Origin: SP197 sp965242595
GTDB lineage: Bacteria > Pseudomonadota > Alphaproteobacteria > SP197
Assembly (NCBI GenBank): GCA_965242595.1
Contig: OZ251464.1
Coordinates: 930,001-994,000 of the forward strand
Direction: 5' to 3'
Length of the DNA: 64,000 bases
In this document: positions 63,042 to 64,000 of the stretch, piece by piece
Numbering within the stretch: the stretch's first letter is position 1
Layout of the letters: every line of letters starts with the position of its first letter
The notes under the pieces: model-generated
Told to the model about the DNA's origin: nothing
What the model saw: only the letters and a program-made list of their open reading frames with translations
Databases searched by the model: none
Program-made: the position numbers and the translations under genes

Positions 63042-64000
63042 TCACAAGGCGGCGACGAAGGCGGCCGCGATGGCGCCGCCTGCCAGCCAGGCGGCGCGGT
63101 CGCGCAATGCGAACACCACCGGGTCGTCGATCTTTCCGCGATTGGCCAGCAACAATATCCGCCCCAGCCAATAGACCAGCGGCGGCAAGGCCAGCCACAG
63201 AAACACCGGCCGCTCATAAAGCCCGCTCGCCCCGGGGCCGCTCGCATACAGGGCGAACACCACCAGCGCGGCAAAGCCGCTGGCGGCGCCGATGGCCGCG
63301 ATCGCCGGCAGATCGTCCACCCGATAGGCCCGCCCCCCCGCCGCGTCCCGGCTGCTTTCGTGCATGGCGCGCAGTTCGGCTAGGCGCTTGGCAACCGCCA
63401 GGGCCAGGAAAAAGAACATGAAAAAGGCCAGAAACCAGGGCGAAAGCGGGATGGAAACCGCAACCGCCCCGGCCATCACCCGCCCTGCATACAGCATCGA
63501 GAGGGTCACGACATCGATGAACATCTTGCGTTTCAGCCACAGCGAATAGGCGAACGTGGCCGCCAGATAGAGCAGGGCGGCCATCCCCGCCCACGCCGAA
63601 AGCGAAAAGGCCACCGCCAGCCCACCCGCCATCGCCGCCGCCGCCAGCCCCAGCGCCGGTAATGGCGCCACCTTTCCCGCCGCCAGCGGCCGCCGCCGCT
63701 TGCTCCCATGTTGGCGGTCATGGGGCAAATCCAGCAGGTCGTTCAGCACATAGCTGCCCGACGCCAGGGCGCAAAAGGCGGCGAACAGCAGCGCCACCGT
63801 CGCCCAGCTCGCCGCCCCGGTCTCATGCGCGGCAACCAGGGGCACGAACACCAGCGCGTTCTTCACCCACTGATGCGGGCGCAAAGCCTGAAGCCAATCC
63901 ACCCACCGCCCGCCGCGCCCGGGAAGCAGCTTCACCTCGCCGCCCAACCTGCGCAGCCTCCCTTCCAGGCGCTGGGAAAGCCCCACCCCGATGGCCAGCC
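63042..64000 (-). CDS. UbiA-family prenyltransferase (decaprenyl-phosphate phosphoribosyltransferase-like), 5' end outside window
   Basis: A UbiA-type membrane transferase with many hydrophobic helices. The Mg/prenyl-phosphate motif NDLLDLPHDRQHGSKRRRP (NDxxDxxxD...KxxRP) matches the phosphoribosyltransferase that starts the DPA pathway. The domain begins at LRPHQWVKNALVFVPL. The frame stays open to the window edge, reading LAIGVGLSQRLEGR upstream, which looks like the end of the HAD-phosphatase-like domain often fused in front of this enzyme; that part lies outside. It is upstream of the DprE1-like gene on the same strand, forming an operon. Confidence 0.88.
   Translation of the reverse strand, partial: LAIGVGLSQRLEGRLRRLGGEVKLLPGRGGRWVDWLQALRPHQWVKNALVFVPLVAAHETGAASWATVALLFAAFCALASGSYVLNDLLDLPHDRQHGSKRRRPLAAGKVAPLPALGLAAAAMAGGLAVAFSLSAWAGMAALLYLAATFAYSLWLKRKMFIDVVTLSMLYAGRVMAGAVAVSIPLSPWFLAFFMFFFLALAVAKRLAELRAMHESSRDAAGGRAYRVDDLPAIAAIGAASGFAALVVFALYASGPGASGLYERPVFLWLALPPLVYWLGRILLLANRGKIDDPVVFALRDRAAWLAGGAIAAAFVAAL

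Overview
The window is about 64 kb of very GC-rich DNA (roughly 70% by eye) with dense, often overlapping genes and frequent GTG starts. The gene content (sdhCDAB followed by an mdh region, glcDEF, a KVAQ-type UbiB kinase, DUF1244, a HAD/UbiA-type prenyltransferase) points to an alphaproteobacterium, probably near Rhodospirillales/Acetobacterales. The genus cannot be fixed from sequence alone. No rRNA, convincing tRNA or CRISPR array was seen.

Positions 1-28,800 look like core metabolism: a truncated amidase, an EI24-type membrane protein, a lipoprotein, a lone CoxL-type molybdenum hydroxylase subunit, an N-acyl-D-amino-acid deacylase, glycolate oxidase glcDEF, a zinc alcohol dehydrogenase, pepF-ubiB, an acyl-CoA synthetase with an atypical SDR, a carboxylate-amine ligase with DUF1244, a LysE exporter, a uracil-DNA glycosylase-family protein, a small kinase, sdhCDAB, an arsR-arsI pair behind a leaderless autoregulated promoter, a methylmalonate-semialdehyde dehydrogenase and malate dehydrogenase.

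Positions 28,890-32,640 are a lower-GC insertion carrying a RecD-like helicase with a C-terminal nuclease-like domain; its reading frame is broken near 30,719. From 32,918 to 40,283 native-looking genes resume: a Cache protein, an M24 peptidase-fold protein, a divergent Rieske oxygenase/MttB pair suggesting quaternary-amine catabolism, an EamA transporter, a RidA-like protein, a GT2 glycosyltransferase and a SLOG-fold protein.

Positions 40,300-64,000 interleave surface-polysaccharide genes with accessory modules. Sugar genes: nucleotide-sugar dehydrogenase and epimerase (TviB/TviC-like), a YbhN-type membrane protein, a GT2/CMP-sugar synthetase/2-hydroxyacid dehydrogenase operon, ManC, a GT42/DUF115-like protein fused to an FkbM methyltransferase, and a probable decaprenylphosphoryl-arabinose pathway (DprE2-, DprE1- and UbiA-like). 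Accessory modules: a translationally coupled AAA ATPase/PIN-like pair, an AlbA_2-HATPase-repeat protein, a translationally coupled ParB-like/PD-(D/E)XK nuclease pair, and two paralogous membrane-anchored coiled-coil proteins made of 25-residue repeats. The ATPase/PIN and ParB/nuclease pairs are the best candidates for undescribed, possibly anti-phage, systems; that function is inference only.

The window also holds a dispersed palindromic repeat family (eight copies at four loci, two of them tandem triplets), a 214-bp tandem duplication at a convergent gene junction, and a frameshifted sulfatase.
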